Shown here in pieces: positions 27,656 through 37,460 of a stretch of 64,000 nucleotides of DNA. The stretch is from Thermoproteota archaeon (GTDB taxonomy: Archaea; Korarchaeota; Korarchaeia; Korarchaeales; Korarchaeaceae), in NCBI GenBank assembly GCA_027491395.1, contig JAOZFI010000041.1, positions 1 through 64,000 on the forward strand, in the 5' to 3' direction. The notes beneath the pieces are model-generated. The model saw only the letters and a list, made by a program, of their open reading frames with translations. It ran no database searches and had not been told where the DNA came from. The first letter of the stretch is position 1. Each line of letters starts with the position of its first letter. Position numbers and translations under genes: made by a program.

Positions 27656-29323
27656 ATGCCCGTGATAAGGGTGGACATGAGGGAATTCTTCAGGCTCCTT
27701 GGTGGGGAGCTGAACGAGGAAGAGCTGACATCCCTCCTAGAGTACACCAAGGTGAATCTCGAAGCCTACGATCCTGAGGAGGGGGAGATGGAGTTCGAGG
27801 TAACTGCCGACAGGATGGACCTAGTCGCCATGGAGGGCTTGGTCCGCCTGATCAAGGGCTTGATGGGGAGGGAGCTGGGCATCCCCAAGTACCCCATGAG
27901 GAGGAAGACCTTCCAGGTGAGGGTCACCGAGAGCGTTAGGAGGGTCAGGCCCTACGTAGTCGCAGCTCTGGTGAAGGGTGTGGACCTCACCACCGAGGAG
28001 TCCCTGATATCGCTGATAGAGGCTCAAGAAAAGATACACGACACCCTAGGGAGGAAGAGGAAGAGGGTTTCCATAGGTCTCCACGACTTCTCGAAGGTGG
28101 TCCCCCCCATAACTTACGATGCCAGGCCTGCAGACAAGGTTTCCTTCGTTCCCCTCGGTGAGTACGCGGAGATGACGGCCCAAGAGGTGCTAGAGCAGAC
28201 GGAGAAGGGAAGGGAGTACGCTCACCTCATAGAGAACCCCGAGAACTTGGTCCCCCTGATACTGGATTCGAGGGACGAGGTCCTGAGCCTTCCTCCCATA
28301 ATAAACTCGGAGCTGACCAGGCTCACCCCGGGGGTGAGGGATCTCTTTATAGATGTCACCGGAACGGATCTGAGGGCGATCTCTCATACCTTGGAGATAA
28401 TGGTGTCGGCGCTGGGTGAGAGGGGAGGAGAGATTCACACGCTCGAAGTCGTCTATCCGGACATGACGCTCGAGACACCGAAACCCGAGCCCAGCGAGAT
28501 GATCGTGAGCGAGGACTTCATCAGAAGGATGGTGGGCATCCCCATGAGCTCGGAGGAGATAATTCACCAGCTGAGGATGGCTAGGCTTGACGCCTCCTCC
28601 GATGGTAGCATCGTTAGGGTGATGATCCCGGGCTTCAGGGCCGACTTCCTTCACCCAGTGGACGTGGCCGAGGAGGTGGCCACCACTTACGGCCTCAACA
28701 ACTTGGGATACGAGCTGCCCCTCAATGTGATGACCGTGGGCAAGAGGCATCCTAGGGAGAAGGTCTCAGCCCTGGTAAGGACGCTCATGGTAGGGCTCGG
28801 ATACCAGGAGGTCCTGAACTACATAATGACCAGCAGGACCTTCCTCTTCTCCTCCGTGGGGAGGGAGGAGAGACCCGTGGTTGAGGTGGCCAATCCGGTA
28901 TCGGAGAGTTACAGCGTGCTCAGGGATAGCCTGATCCCCGGGCTGCTGCACTTCTTGGCCGCAAATACGCACGCTAAGTACCCTCAGAAGGTCTTCGAGG
29001 TGGGTGACGTCGTAGTCGTCGACGAGTCCTACGAGACTAGAGCCAGGGACGAGAGGAGGCTCGCAGCAGCCTATGCAGACTACTCGGTGGGATTCGAGGA
29101 CATCTACTCCCATCTGAAGGCCCTCGCTGGCAACTCGGGGATCGAGCTGGAGCTAGAGCCCTATAGCGAGAGGCCCTTCCTGCAGGGGAGGTGCGCCAAG
29201 GTGGTGTTGAACGGCGCCGGCGCAGGTCTCATAGGTGAAATAGACCCGGAGATCCTCCTGAAGCTGGGTATAACCGTTCCAGTTGCCCTGTTCGAGATAA
29301 GGCTCCCGATCCCCGAAAAATGA
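27656..29323 (+). CDS. pheT: Phenylalanyl-tRNA synthetase beta
   Basis: B5 and B3/4 domains; VTADRMDLVAMEGLVR; VANPVSESYSVLRDSLIPGLL. Confidence 0.96.
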   Translation: MPVIRVDMREFFRLLGGELNEEELTSLLEYTKVNLEAYDPEEGEMEFEVTADRMDLVAMEGLVRLIKGLMGRELGIPKYPMRRKTFQVRVTESVRRVRPYVVAALVKGVDLTTEESLISLIEAQEKIHDTLGRKRKRVSIGLHDFSKVVPPITYDARPADKVSFVPLGEYAEMTAQEVLEQTEKGREYAHLIENPENLVPLILDSRDEVLSLPPIINSELTRLTPGVRDLFIDVTGTDLRAISHTLEIMVSALGERGGEIHTLEVVYPDMTLETPKPEPSEMIVSEDFIRRMVGIPMSSEEIIHQLRMARLDASSDGSIVRVMIPGFRADFLHPVDVAEEVATTYGLNNLGYELPLNVMTVGKRHPREKVSALVRTLMVGLGYQEVLNYIMTSRTFLFSSVGREERPVVEVANPVSESYSVLRDSLIPGLLHFLAANTHAKYPQKVFEVGDVVVVDESYETRARDERRLAAAYADYSVGFEDIYSHLKALAGNSGIELELEPYSERPFLQGRCAKVVLNGAGAGLIGEIDPEILLKLGITVPVALFEIRLPIPEK

Positions 29324-29342
29324 TCGGGTGAGGGCAGCGCCC

Positions 29343-30824
29343 TCACCACCACCTCGTTATGACCACCTTCTTGTCGGTGAAAAAGTCTATCGCGTCCATC
29401 TGACCGTGCAGCGTGCCGAAGAATGAGAGCTTCCTCCCTCCGAACGGGAAGTATCCTAAGGGAGCTGCCACCCCTATGTTTATCCCTATGTTGCCAGCGT
29501 TGACCCTCATCGCGTACTCCCTAGCGTACTTCCCCGACTCGGTGAATATGCTGGCGGCATTTCCATACGGGGCCAAGTTGTTGGAGAGCTCCACCGCCTC
29601 GTCGAAGTTCTCCGCTCTGATCATGATGGCTACGGGACCGAATATCTCCTCTTGCGTTATGGTCATCCCCTCCCCAGCATCGACGAATACCGAGGGACCG
29701 AGGAAGAACCCATTCGGGTACTCCTCCGACTTGAAGCCCCTGCCATCGAGAACTAGCCTAGCGCCCTCCTCCAGTCCCTTCTCTATGTAGTGGAGGACCC
29801 TCTCCTTCCCCTTCATGCTGGCCATGGGGCCCATATCCACCGTCTCGTCCAGCCCGTAACCTATCTTCAGCTTCTTAGCCCCCTCGACGAAGGCGTTTAC
29901 GAACCTTTCGTAGATGTCCCCCACTAGTATGATGTTAGCAGCGGCGAGGCACCTCTGACCAGCCATGTTGTAGACGGAACCCAGCAGGTTGTTCACGGTC
30001 CTCTCGAAATTCGCATCAGGCATCACGACTTCGGGGTTCTTGGCCCCTCCCTGCGCGAGCACCCTCTTTCCTGCCTTCGAAGCCGTCTCGTATATTATCT
30101 TCGCGACGGGAGTGGAGCCCACGAAGGTGACTCCAGCCACGTCCTTGTGGGTTATGAGGGCGTGGACTGTGTCCTTGGCGCCATTGACCAGGTTAACAAC
30201 TCCTGGGGGCAAGCCCACCTCCTCGTGTATGACCTTCATCACCCAGTACATGGGCGCCGGATCCAGTTCCGAGGGTTTCAGCACGACCGTATTGCCCGAG
30301 GCTATGGCATAAGGGAGGAACCAGAACGGTATCATCACGGGGAAGTTCATGGGCGTTACTATCGCGAACACGCCCAGCGGTTCCCTTATGTACTCCTCAT
30401 CTATGTTGCTGGTGACCCTGATCATCTTCTCCCCCAAGGTGAGCGTGGGCATCCCTAGTGCAGCATCTACGTTCTCCAAGGCTCTTCTAAGCTCTCCTCT
30501 TGCCTCCCTTATGGTCTTACCCATGTTCTGGGATATTACTCTGGCTATCTCCTCCTTATGCTTCTCAATAGCAAGCTTGAGCTTGACCAAGTACTGTATC
30601 CTCTCGGTCACTGGCATCTGGCTCCATTCCTCGAAGGCCCTAGCTGCGGCCTGGACCGCCTGATCCACCCCTTCCCCCTTCGTGAGAGGGGTCTTGGCTA
30701 TCACCTCCCCCTTGGCCGGATTGTAAGAGTCTAGGTACTCGTCAGCTGGGGCTTCCACGAAATTTCCATCCACGTAGTTGGGGATGATACCGTAATCCTT
30801 CCTTACCTCCTCGAGAACGACCAT
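29343..30824 (-). CDS. mmsA: CoA-acylating methylmalonate-semialdehyde dehydrogenase family
   Basis: TPMNFPVMIPFWFLPYAIASGNTVVLKPSE, GQRCLAAANIILVGD. Confidence 0.88.
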   Translation of the reverse strand: MVVLEEVRKDYGIIPNYVDGNFVEAPADEYLDSYNPAKGEVIAKTPLTKGEGVDQAVQAAARAFEEWSQMPVTERIQYLVKLKLAIEKHKEEIARVISQNMGKTIREARGELRRALENVDAALGMPTLTLGEKMIRVTSNIDEEYIREPLGVFAIVTPMNFPVMIPFWFLPYAIASGNTVVLKPSELDPAPMYWVMKVIHEEVGLPPGVVNLVNGAKDTVHALITHKDVAGVTFVGSTPVAKIIYETASKAGKRVLAQGGAKNPEVVMPDANFERTVNNLLGSVYNMAGQRCLAAANIILVGDIYERFVNAFVEGAKKLKIGYGLDETVDMGPMASMKGKERVLHYIEKGLEEGARLVLDGRGFKSEEYPNGFFLGPSVFVDAGEGMTITQEEIFGPVAIMIRAENFDEAVELSNNLAPYGNAASIFTESGKYAREYAMRVNAGNIGINIGVAAPLGYFPFGGRKLSFFGTLHGQMDAIDFFTDKKVVITRWW

Positions 30825-32123
30825 TCAGCTCACCTCCTTGAGGCTCTCCTCGAGGGCCTCCAGAGCACCGTCTATGTGCTCGTAAGTCACGGTCAATGGG
30901 GGCTGGAGCCTGAGCACGGATCCAACAGCCCCTCCCACTCCGATGAGGTATCCTTTCTCTCTCATGAGCTGTCTGATTCTCTTGGCTTCGCTCACCGCTG
31001 GCTCTTTACTCTCCCTGTCCCTCACCAGCTCGACCCCTATCATGAGCCCCCTTCCCCTGACGTCACCGATCAGCTTGATCTCGCTCATCATGTCCCTCAA
31101 GGCCTTCATCACGTAGTTCCCCTTCTCCTCCGCCTGCTTGGGCAAGTTCTCCTCCTCCATGAACTCTATGTTCGCCAGAGCAGCTGCTGCCGATACGGGG
31201 TTGCCTCCGAAAGTTGAGAGGTGATCTCCAGGTTCGAAGGAGTCAGCTATCTCCGCCCTGGTCGTGCACGCCGCTATCGGGAACCCGTCAGCTATGCCCT
31301 TGGCCATGGTAACTATGTCGGGCTCTATGCCGAGGTGCTCCACCCCAAACATCCTTCCAGTTCTCCCGAAGCCCGTCTGCACCTCGTCATCGATGAGGAG
31401 TATGTCCCTCTCGTCAAGAATCTCTCTCACTATCTTCGCGTACTCCTTGGGTATCGGTATTATCCCACCTTCTCCTTGGAGGGGCTCCATGATCAGTGCG
31501 GCAACGTTGTTGCTGGTGGCGTAGTCGATCACGTTGTTCAGGTATCTTGCACATTCGAAGTCGCAGTCCGGGAACTGCTTCCCGAAGGGGCACCTGTAGC
31601 AGTAGGGGCTGGGGGTGAAGGAGACAGCCGGCATGTAGGGACCCATGTCGAACCTCTTCCTCTTCCACTGACCGGTTATACTGAGCGTTCCGATGGTCCT
31701 CCCGTGGAAGGAGTGGGTGAGGGCTATCAGCTCGTGCTTCTTGGTGAACTTCCTCGCCACCTTCATGGCGCACTCTATGGCCTCGGCTCCACTGTTGGAG
31801 AAGAAGGTCTTCTTCATATCCCTCCCGGGAACTATCTCAGCCAGCCTCTTGGCCAGCTTTATTGTGGGCGGCACGTGATACACGTAGGTACACGCGTGAA
31901 CGAGCTTCTTTGCCTGTTCTATTGCAGCATTCACGACCTTCTCGTTCACATGACCAGCGTTCACCACCGCTATGCCCGCGAAGAAGTCCACGTACTTCCT
32001 TCCATCCATATCTATTACCACGTCATTCTCGGCCCGATCAACGACCACGGGCTCCAACCTCTCAACGATAGAGGTGACGAGGTACTCCTCAGCCATACGA
32101 ATGAGGTCTTCCCTCTCTCCCAT
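30825..32123 (-). CDS. Class III aminotransferase (4-aminobutyrate/acetylornithine type)
   Basis: FSNSGAEAIECAMKVARKFT, LIDDEVQTGFGRTGRMF, TMAKGIADGFPIAA. Confidence 0.9.
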   Translation of the reverse strand: MGEREDLIRMAEEYLVTSIVERLEPVVVDRAENDVVIDMDGRKYVDFFAGIAVVNAGHVNEKVVNAAIEQAKKLVHACTYVYHVPPTIKLAKRLAEIVPGRDMKKTFFSNSGAEAIECAMKVARKFTKKHELIALTHSFHGRTIGTLSITGQWKRKRFDMGPYMPAVSFTPSPYCYRCPFGKQFPDCDFECARYLNNVIDYATSNNVAALIMEPLQGEGGIIPIPKEYAKIVREILDERDILLIDDEVQTGFGRTGRMFGVEHLGIEPDIVTMAKGIADGFPIAACTTRAEIADSFEPGDHLSTFGGNPVSAAAALANIEFMEEENLPKQAEEKGNYVMKALRDMMSEIKLIGDVRGRGLMIGVELVRDRESKEPAVSEAKRIRQLMREKGYLIGVGGAVGSVLRLQPPLTVTYEHIDGALEALEESLKEVS

Positions 32124-32348
32124 AGCAATACCTGATAATGGATGGGGGGTCTTCTTAATAATCGTTGGGGGTCCTCCTGACCCTTGGAGTCGAGAAAGCC
32201 CCCCTAGTAAACTATTTGACGAAATAAAAACACGTAGGTTCCCCTTGGAATATCAATATATCTCAGGGATCGGGCGATAAATGTTTACATATCAGACGGC
32301 AGTGCTCTGCAAAATGGAAAAATAATTTAAGAAGAAAGGGGAGAGAGC

Positions 32349-33395
32349 TCACAGCATCTTGATGAACTCGGAGAGGAGAGCTCCTCCCCACGCGATATCA
32401 TTCAGATTAACCACTTCTACTGGACTGTGCATGCTCCTGAGGGGTATAGAGATGAGCCCAGTCCTCACACCCCCTCTGGCAACCTGAATTGCCCATGTGT
32501 CCGTTCCATACCCTCTGAAATCGGGTTCAATCTGATAGGGTATTTCGGCCTCTTTCGCGGCTCTTTCAAGGGCCTCCACGACTTCCCAGTGGTAGATCGG
32601 ACCCTTGCTTATGGCTGGCCCCTTGCCTGTCCTGAGAACGAACTCCGCTGGCATCATGGGTTGTTTCGCGAATGTGACATCTATGGCAACTGCTATATCC
32701 GGCTTGAGCCTGTACGCCACCATTTCCGCCCCCCTGAGTCCTATCTCCTCCTGTATGGTAGCGACGAAGTGAACCTCAGCATCTATCCTATCTCGGGACT
32801 TCCAAGCGAGCTTGAGGGCCTCTATCATCGTGACAACTCCAGCGGCATCGTCCAAACCGGGGGATGAGAAGTGATGGCCGAGTAAGTCCTCTGGCTCGTA
32901 ATCCGGCACCCCGTAGACCCCGGGTTTGATTCCAGCCCTCTCCGCATCTTCTTTTCTATCGGCACCTATATCAATGGCCAGATCCCTGACCTCCAGCTTC
33001 TTCTCAGCCAGCTCCTTGTAGGTCCTGAAAATATGGGGTGGAAGTACGCTCACAACCCCCTTGACCTCCCCCTTGTCCGTGAGGAGCTTCACCCTCATTC
33101 CATACAGCACCTTGGCGTCCCAGCCCACACCCTCGAACTTGACGAATCCGTCTTCCGTGACTTCCCTGACTATTATCCCTATCTGATCCACGTGGGCCGC
33201 CAGCATCACCACCGGCTTCCCACCCGGATTTATGATGGCTTCAGAGTTCCCCCAAGCGTCCACCTTGAATGCATCTGAGAAGGGAGACATGAGCTTCCTG
33301 AGAACAGGTACAACATTCCTCTCGATGCCGGTCACTCTAGGGACCCTTGTCAGTCTGAGCAGACTGTCTCGGACGCCCTCGATCTCAGGCTCCAA
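32349..33395 (-). CDS. M42 family aminopeptidase
   Basis: LAAHVDQIGIIV, SPGLDDAAGVVTMIEA, ATIQEEIGLRGAE, SIPLRSMHSPVEVV. Confidence 0.93.
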   Translation of the reverse strand: MEPEIEGVRDSLLRLTRVPRVTGIERNVVPVLRKLMSPFSDAFKVDAWGNSEAIINPGGKPVVMLAAHVDQIGIIVREVTEDGFVKFEGVGWDAKVLYGMRVKLLTDKGEVKGVVSVLPPHIFRTYKELAEKKLEVRDLAIDIGADRKEDAERAGIKPGVYGVPDYEPEDLLGHHFSSPGLDDAAGVVTMIEALKLAWKSRDRIDAEVHFVATIQEEIGLRGAEMVAYRLKPDIAVAIDVTFAKQPMMPAEFVLRTGKGPAISKGPIYHWEVVEALERAAKEAEIPYQIEPDFRGYGTDTWAIQVARGGVRTGLISIPLRSMHSPVEVVNLNDIAWGGALLSEFIKML

Positions 33396-33454
33396 GTTAC
33401 CACCGAATTAATGGAAAGGTCCTTATAAAAGAAAAAGGGGATGATCCGATCACC

Positions 33455-34723
33455 ATGTCCCTCAGGATAAAGGATATCAGGGCTAGACAGATCTTGGACT
33501 CCAGAGGGAATCCCACGGTCGAGGTATCAGTGTTACTGGATGGAGGTGCCTCAGGTAGGTTCTCGGTACCGAGCGGCGCCTCGAAGGGAGAGAAGGAAGC
33601 TCTCGAATTGAGAGACGGTGGAAAATGGCTGCACGGGAAGGGGGTTCTCAGGGCAATCAGGAACGTCAACGAGGTGATAAGGCCCGCCCTGATAGGGGTC
33701 GAGGCCACCTCTCAGCTGTACATCGACAGGATCATGCTGGAGCTGGATGGCACTCCCAACAAGAGCAGGTTGGGGGCCAACGCCATACTGGGTGTCTCCG
33801 TGGGTGTCGCGAAGGCTGCGGCAGCAGGGCTTGGAATTCCACTGTATCGCTACTTGGGTGGAATAAGCTCTAGGACGCTTCCAATCCCCTTCATGAACGT
33901 GTTGAACGGAGGGGTACACGCTGGCAATGATCTGGCCATCCAGGAGTTTATGATAGTGCCCGTCCGATTCGAAAGCTTCAGGGATGCCCTCTTCGCAGGG
34001 GTAGAGGTTTACATGGAGCTCAAGAGGCAGCTCCTTAGGAAGTACGGGAGGATAGCTGTGAACGTCGGTGATGAGGGAGGCTTCGCACCTCCTATGTCCA
34101 AGACTGAGGAGGCTCTAGATTCACTAACTGGAGCTATAGAGGAGATGGGCTATGCGGGGAAAGTGATGCTGGCCCTAGATTGCGCGGCCAACGAGTTTTA
34201 CTCCGATGGCAAGTACAGGATAGACGGTAGGGAGCTATCCCCACCGGAACTCATGGACTTCTACATAAATCTCGTAGATAAATACCCAATAATCAGTATA
34301 GAGGATCCCTTTATGGATGAGGATTGGGAATCCCTGTCGGAACTCACCAAGAGGATAGGGGGTAGGATACAGATAGTCGGGGACGATTACTTCGCCACCA
34401 ACCCCGTGTTCCTGCGCAAGGGGATAGAGGCCGGGGCGGCCAACGCCCTCCTGCTGAAGGTCAACCAGATAGGAACCCTGAGCGAGGCGCTGGAGGCAGC
34501 TAACCACGCCTTCAGTCACGGATACTCCGTCATGGTCAGCCATCGCTCCGGGGAGACGACCGATACCTTCATAGCTGACTTGGCTGTGGCCCTGAATTCC
34601 GGTCAGATAAAAACGGGAGCTCCGGCTAGGGGGGAGAGGGTGGCTAAATACAACAGGCTTCTAGAAATAGAGGAAGAGCTAGGACCTATTGCCCTCTTTC
34701 CAGGCCCTCGGCCAGTAGCCTGA
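33455..34723 (+). CDS. eno: Enolase
   Basis: ARQILDSRGNPTVEV, GANAILGVSVG, MVSHRSGETTDTFIADLAV. Confidence 0.98.
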   Translation: MSLRIKDIRARQILDSRGNPTVEVSVLLDGGASGRFSVPSGASKGEKEALELRDGGKWLHGKGVLRAIRNVNEVIRPALIGVEATSQLYIDRIMLELDGTPNKSRLGANAILGVSVGVAKAAAAGLGIPLYRYLGGISSRTLPIPFMNVLNGGVHAGNDLAIQEFMIVPVRFESFRDALFAGVEVYMELKRQLLRKYGRIAVNVGDEGGFAPPMSKTEEALDSLTGAIEEMGYAGKVMLALDCAANEFYSDGKYRIDGRELSPPELMDFYINLVDKYPIISIEDPFMDEDWESLSELTKRIGGRIQIVGDDYFATNPVFLRKGIEAGAANALLLKVNQIGTLSEALEAANHAFSHGYSVMVSHRSGETTDTFIADLAVALNSGQIKTGAPARGERVAKYNRLLEIEEELGPIALFPGPRPVA

Positions 34724-36146
34724 CGAAAAACTCCTCCTTCTTTAGTTCCTTCCAGATCTCATTCAGGGCCCACTGACCGAGGGAAGCTAGCTCCCTCTCT
34801 GTGAGGACCCTGATCTTCGCTCTTCCCCTAAGTATGGATGGTAACCTCTGCCCCCTGAATATATCGCTCGCGAGGAGCGTGGCCTCCCTGTACTTCCTCC
34901 GCCTGAATACGTACCACCTGTCCTCCCTAATGAAGGGGCCTCCCAGCGTCACCTCGCTTCCCACGTATTTGAGCAGGAAGTTGTCCTCATCTCTCATGCC
35001 GACCGGTGGGCCCTCACGCCTCTCCAGCGTGGGGAGGAGCAGGTATGGTATTTCGGCGGCCACCACTATCGTGGAGGACTCGTCAGTCCATCCGGAGGAC
35101 CACATCGGGTCGAAACCGTGCTTCCTCAACTCGTCCCCCAGAATTCTCCCCAGCTTCTTGGCCTGAGACCAGAGTAGCTCCCTGCTCAACTGGTCCGGCT
35201 CATCTAACTTGAAGAGCTCAACTAATACCAAATGGGTCCCTCTCCTCTTCAGCTCCTCCTCTATCACGCTGCTCCTGACCCTAACCTTAAGAGGTCTGAG
35301 GGCCCTCTCGAAGAACTCGATAGACGGGTTGATCAGGAAGGCCCGGGCTGCAATCCTGAATCGATTGAACTGAGTAAGAGTGAGGGCGGCAGCCACGTTC
35401 CTCCTCGGATCCACAGGATCTATGACCACCAGCGGATCCTTCGGAAAGAGGACGGACGCGTACTCCTCACCTAGGTGATCCTCAGGGTCTATGCAGATGG
35501 GAGGCTGCCAGTCCTTGGCCGCCCTCAGCACCTCGAGGAAACTACCGTAATGGATCACTAGGACCTCGCATAGGTACCCGCTGAACCCTCCGACCTTTTC
35601 TTCAGCACCGTAAGCCTCTATCGATTTGAGAAAGGCTTTCAGAAGCCTCACTTCAGTTGGAGAGCGAAGTTTAGACTTCACGTAGGAGTTGTGCAGTGGG
35701 GTCCTGTCTACCGAGCTAGCTATTCTCTCCCCCTTCCTTATCCTGTAAGCTGGAACGAGATCTATATCGAATTCCCCCAGCTTGACCATGACGTAGGGAT
35801 GCTCAGCGTAGTTCTGAATGTAATCACCGAAGGCCTTGGCCGCGATCTCCCTTATCAGCTCACCTAGAACATCCTTCCCCCCGACCCCCATGGGAAAGAG
35901 GACGAATATATCCAACTCATAGTTGCCCGGTAGCCAAGTGTCCCTCACTGCGGACCCTACCGGCACTACATCCGCATCGAATCCCAGCTCGTCGACCGCC
36001 CTCCTTACTCTACTCAATGCCTCCTCCAAGACACTCTGGAGCTTCCTTCTCTCTTCATCCGAGGGCGTGACGAGCCTCTTAGCCTGTTCCAGCACCACCT
36101 CTAAGTCACTCGATGGTCGCGTGCCTCTTGGCAAGATCCTCCTCAC
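34686..36146 (-). CDS. cca: CCA-adding enzyme, class I (alternative GTG starts at 36098/36095 would avoid overlap with upstream gene)
   Basis: VPVGSAVRDTWLPGNYELDIFVLFP nucleotidyltransferase motif. Confidence 0.92.
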   Translation of the reverse strand: MRRILPRGTRPSSDLEVVLEQAKRLVTPSDEERRKLQSVLEEALSRVRRAVDELGFDADVVPVGSAVRDTWLPGNYELDIFVLFPMGVGGKDVLGELIREIAAKAFGDYIQNYAEHPYVMVKLGEFDIDLVPAYRIRKGERIASSVDRTPLHNSYVKSKLRSPTEVRLLKAFLKSIEAYGAEEKVGGFSGYLCEVLVIHYGSFLEVLRAAKDWQPPICIDPEDHLGEEYASVLFPKDPLVVIDPVDPRRNVAAALTLTQFNRFRIAARAFLINPSIEFFERALRPLKVRVRSSVIEEELKRRGTHLVLVELFKLDEPDQLSRELLWSQAKKLGRILGDELRKHGFDPMWSSGWTDESSTIVVAAEIPYLLLPTLERREGPPVGMRDEDNFLLKYVGSEVTLGGPFIREDRWYVFRRRKYREATLLASDIFRGQRLPSILRGRAKIRVLTERELASLGQWALNEIWKELKKEEFFVRLLAEGLERGQ

Positions 36147-36675
36147 TCTTCCCTAGGAGCTCCACGAGCTCCGCAATGAGGGCGTCAAAGTAGATCATGG
36201 TACTCAGCTCGAACAGCGTGCCTAGAGGAGTCAAGGGCTCGTGTATTCCGAGTATCTGCCTAGTGAAGTAGTCCCTGCTGTTGTTCTTAGGGAGCACCCT
36301 CCCCCCGATCCTCACGACCAGATCCGCTATCTTACCGAGGCTCGACTCAGGATAGCTGGTGACGGCCACCACGTGAGCTCCAACCTTTTTAGCCACCTGC
36401 GCTGCTGAGAGAGGATATTTGGTCTCGCCAGAACCGCTCACTACCACCACTAAGTCCCCAGGAGCTACTGAGGGAGTGACCGTCTCGCCTATGACGTAGA
36501 CTTGGAAGCCAACATGCATGAGCCTCATGGCAAATGCCTTCGCTACTAGACCGGATCTACCAGCCCCGACCACGAAGATCTTCCCCTCTCCGAGCGTCCT
36601 CAGAAGGGCCTTTATGAACTTCTGAGTGGATTCCTCGTCGACATCGGACAGGTTCTCACCTATGACATCGAGCAA
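36106..36675 (-). CDS. hxlB: 6-phospho-3-hexuloisomerase (SIS domain)
   Basis: FVVGAGRSGLVAKAFAMRLMHVGFQVYVIGETVTPSVAPGDLVVVVSGSGET. Confidence 0.92.
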   Translation of the reverse strand: MLDVIGENLSDVDEESTQKFIKALLRTLGEGKIFVVGAGRSGLVAKAFAMRLMHVGFQVYVIGETVTPSVAPGDLVVVVSGSGETKYPLSAAQVAKKVGAHVVAVTSYPESSLGKIADLVVRIGGRVLPKNNSRDYFTRQILGIHEPLTPLGTLFELSTMIYFDALIAELVELLGKSEEDLAKRHATIE

Positions 36676-36800
36676 CCTACTAATAGTTTCCCCGATGGGC
36701 GTGGCGTCATCCCCTCGGATGCGCCCTCCGCTTTATTTAACAAATTAACTGAAGCGCACATGGTTTTATTTGAGGGATCCGTGACAAGTCTGGATAACTA

Positions 36801-37460
36801 ATGGGAGCCAGTACAGAGGATAACAGCGAGAAACGTCCACCTCCAATCGTAGAGAGGATAATAGAGCAATTTGAGGAGCTAGCCGACACAGTACGAGTAA
36901 TATCTAGGATAAGCGGGATGAGCGAGGTTGCTAGGAGGTATGCGGTCACCAATTCGTTCGACAGCCTCCTTACCATGCTGGGCGTCCTGATGGGGAGCTT
37001 CATATCGGGTCTGAAGGAGCCCTCTGTTATCATCAACACGGTGCTGGGCGGCGCGGTGGCCATACTCATATCCGGTACGATGGGCACGTATCTGACAGAG
37101 AGGGCGGAGAGGGCCTCTAGGATAAAGGAGCTAGAGGTGGCAGTTCTCATGGATCTGGACGAGACCCTCGTGGGAAAGGCCGAGAGCATATCGGCGGTGA
37201 TGGTAGCGGCAGCCAGCGGCCTGGCTCCCTTCTTGGTCATGATGTCCCTGACCGTTCCCTTCTACCTGTCCATTAGCGGCATGCTCTCCGTCATGGAGGC
37301 CTATGTGGTATCCTTCATCGAGGTCCTGACAATCCTCTTCACGCTGGGGGTATTCCTCGGCTCCCTATCGGGTGAGAACAGGCTGGTCTACGGGGCTATG
37401 CTTGTGGGGATGGGCCTCCTGATAGTGATGGTGATGCTTTGGCTGGGGATAAGTGGATAG
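36801..37460 (+). CDS. VIT1/CCC1-like archaeal membrane protein
   Basis: Several TM helices; RYAVTNSFDSLLTMLGVLMGSFISG, LMDLDETLVGKAE. Confidence 0.6.
   Translation: MGASTEDNSEKRPPPIVERIIEQFEELADTVRVISRISGMSEVARRYAVTNSFDSLLTMLGVLMGSFISGLKEPSVIINTVLGGAVAILISGTMGTYLTERAERASRIKELEVAVLMDLDETLVGKAESISAVMVAAASGLAPFLVMMSLTVPFYLSISGMLSVMEAYVVSFIEVLTILFTLGVFLGSLSGENRLVYGAMLVGMGLLIVMVMLWLGISG

Noticed and set aside
31221-32135. 304-aa plus-strand ORF
   Set aside because: Antisense shadow of the class III aminotransferase; no family features, biased composition.
36737-37240. 167-aa minus-strand ORF
   Set aside because: Antisense to the VIT1/CCC1-like membrane protein gene with better start and hydrophobic profile.
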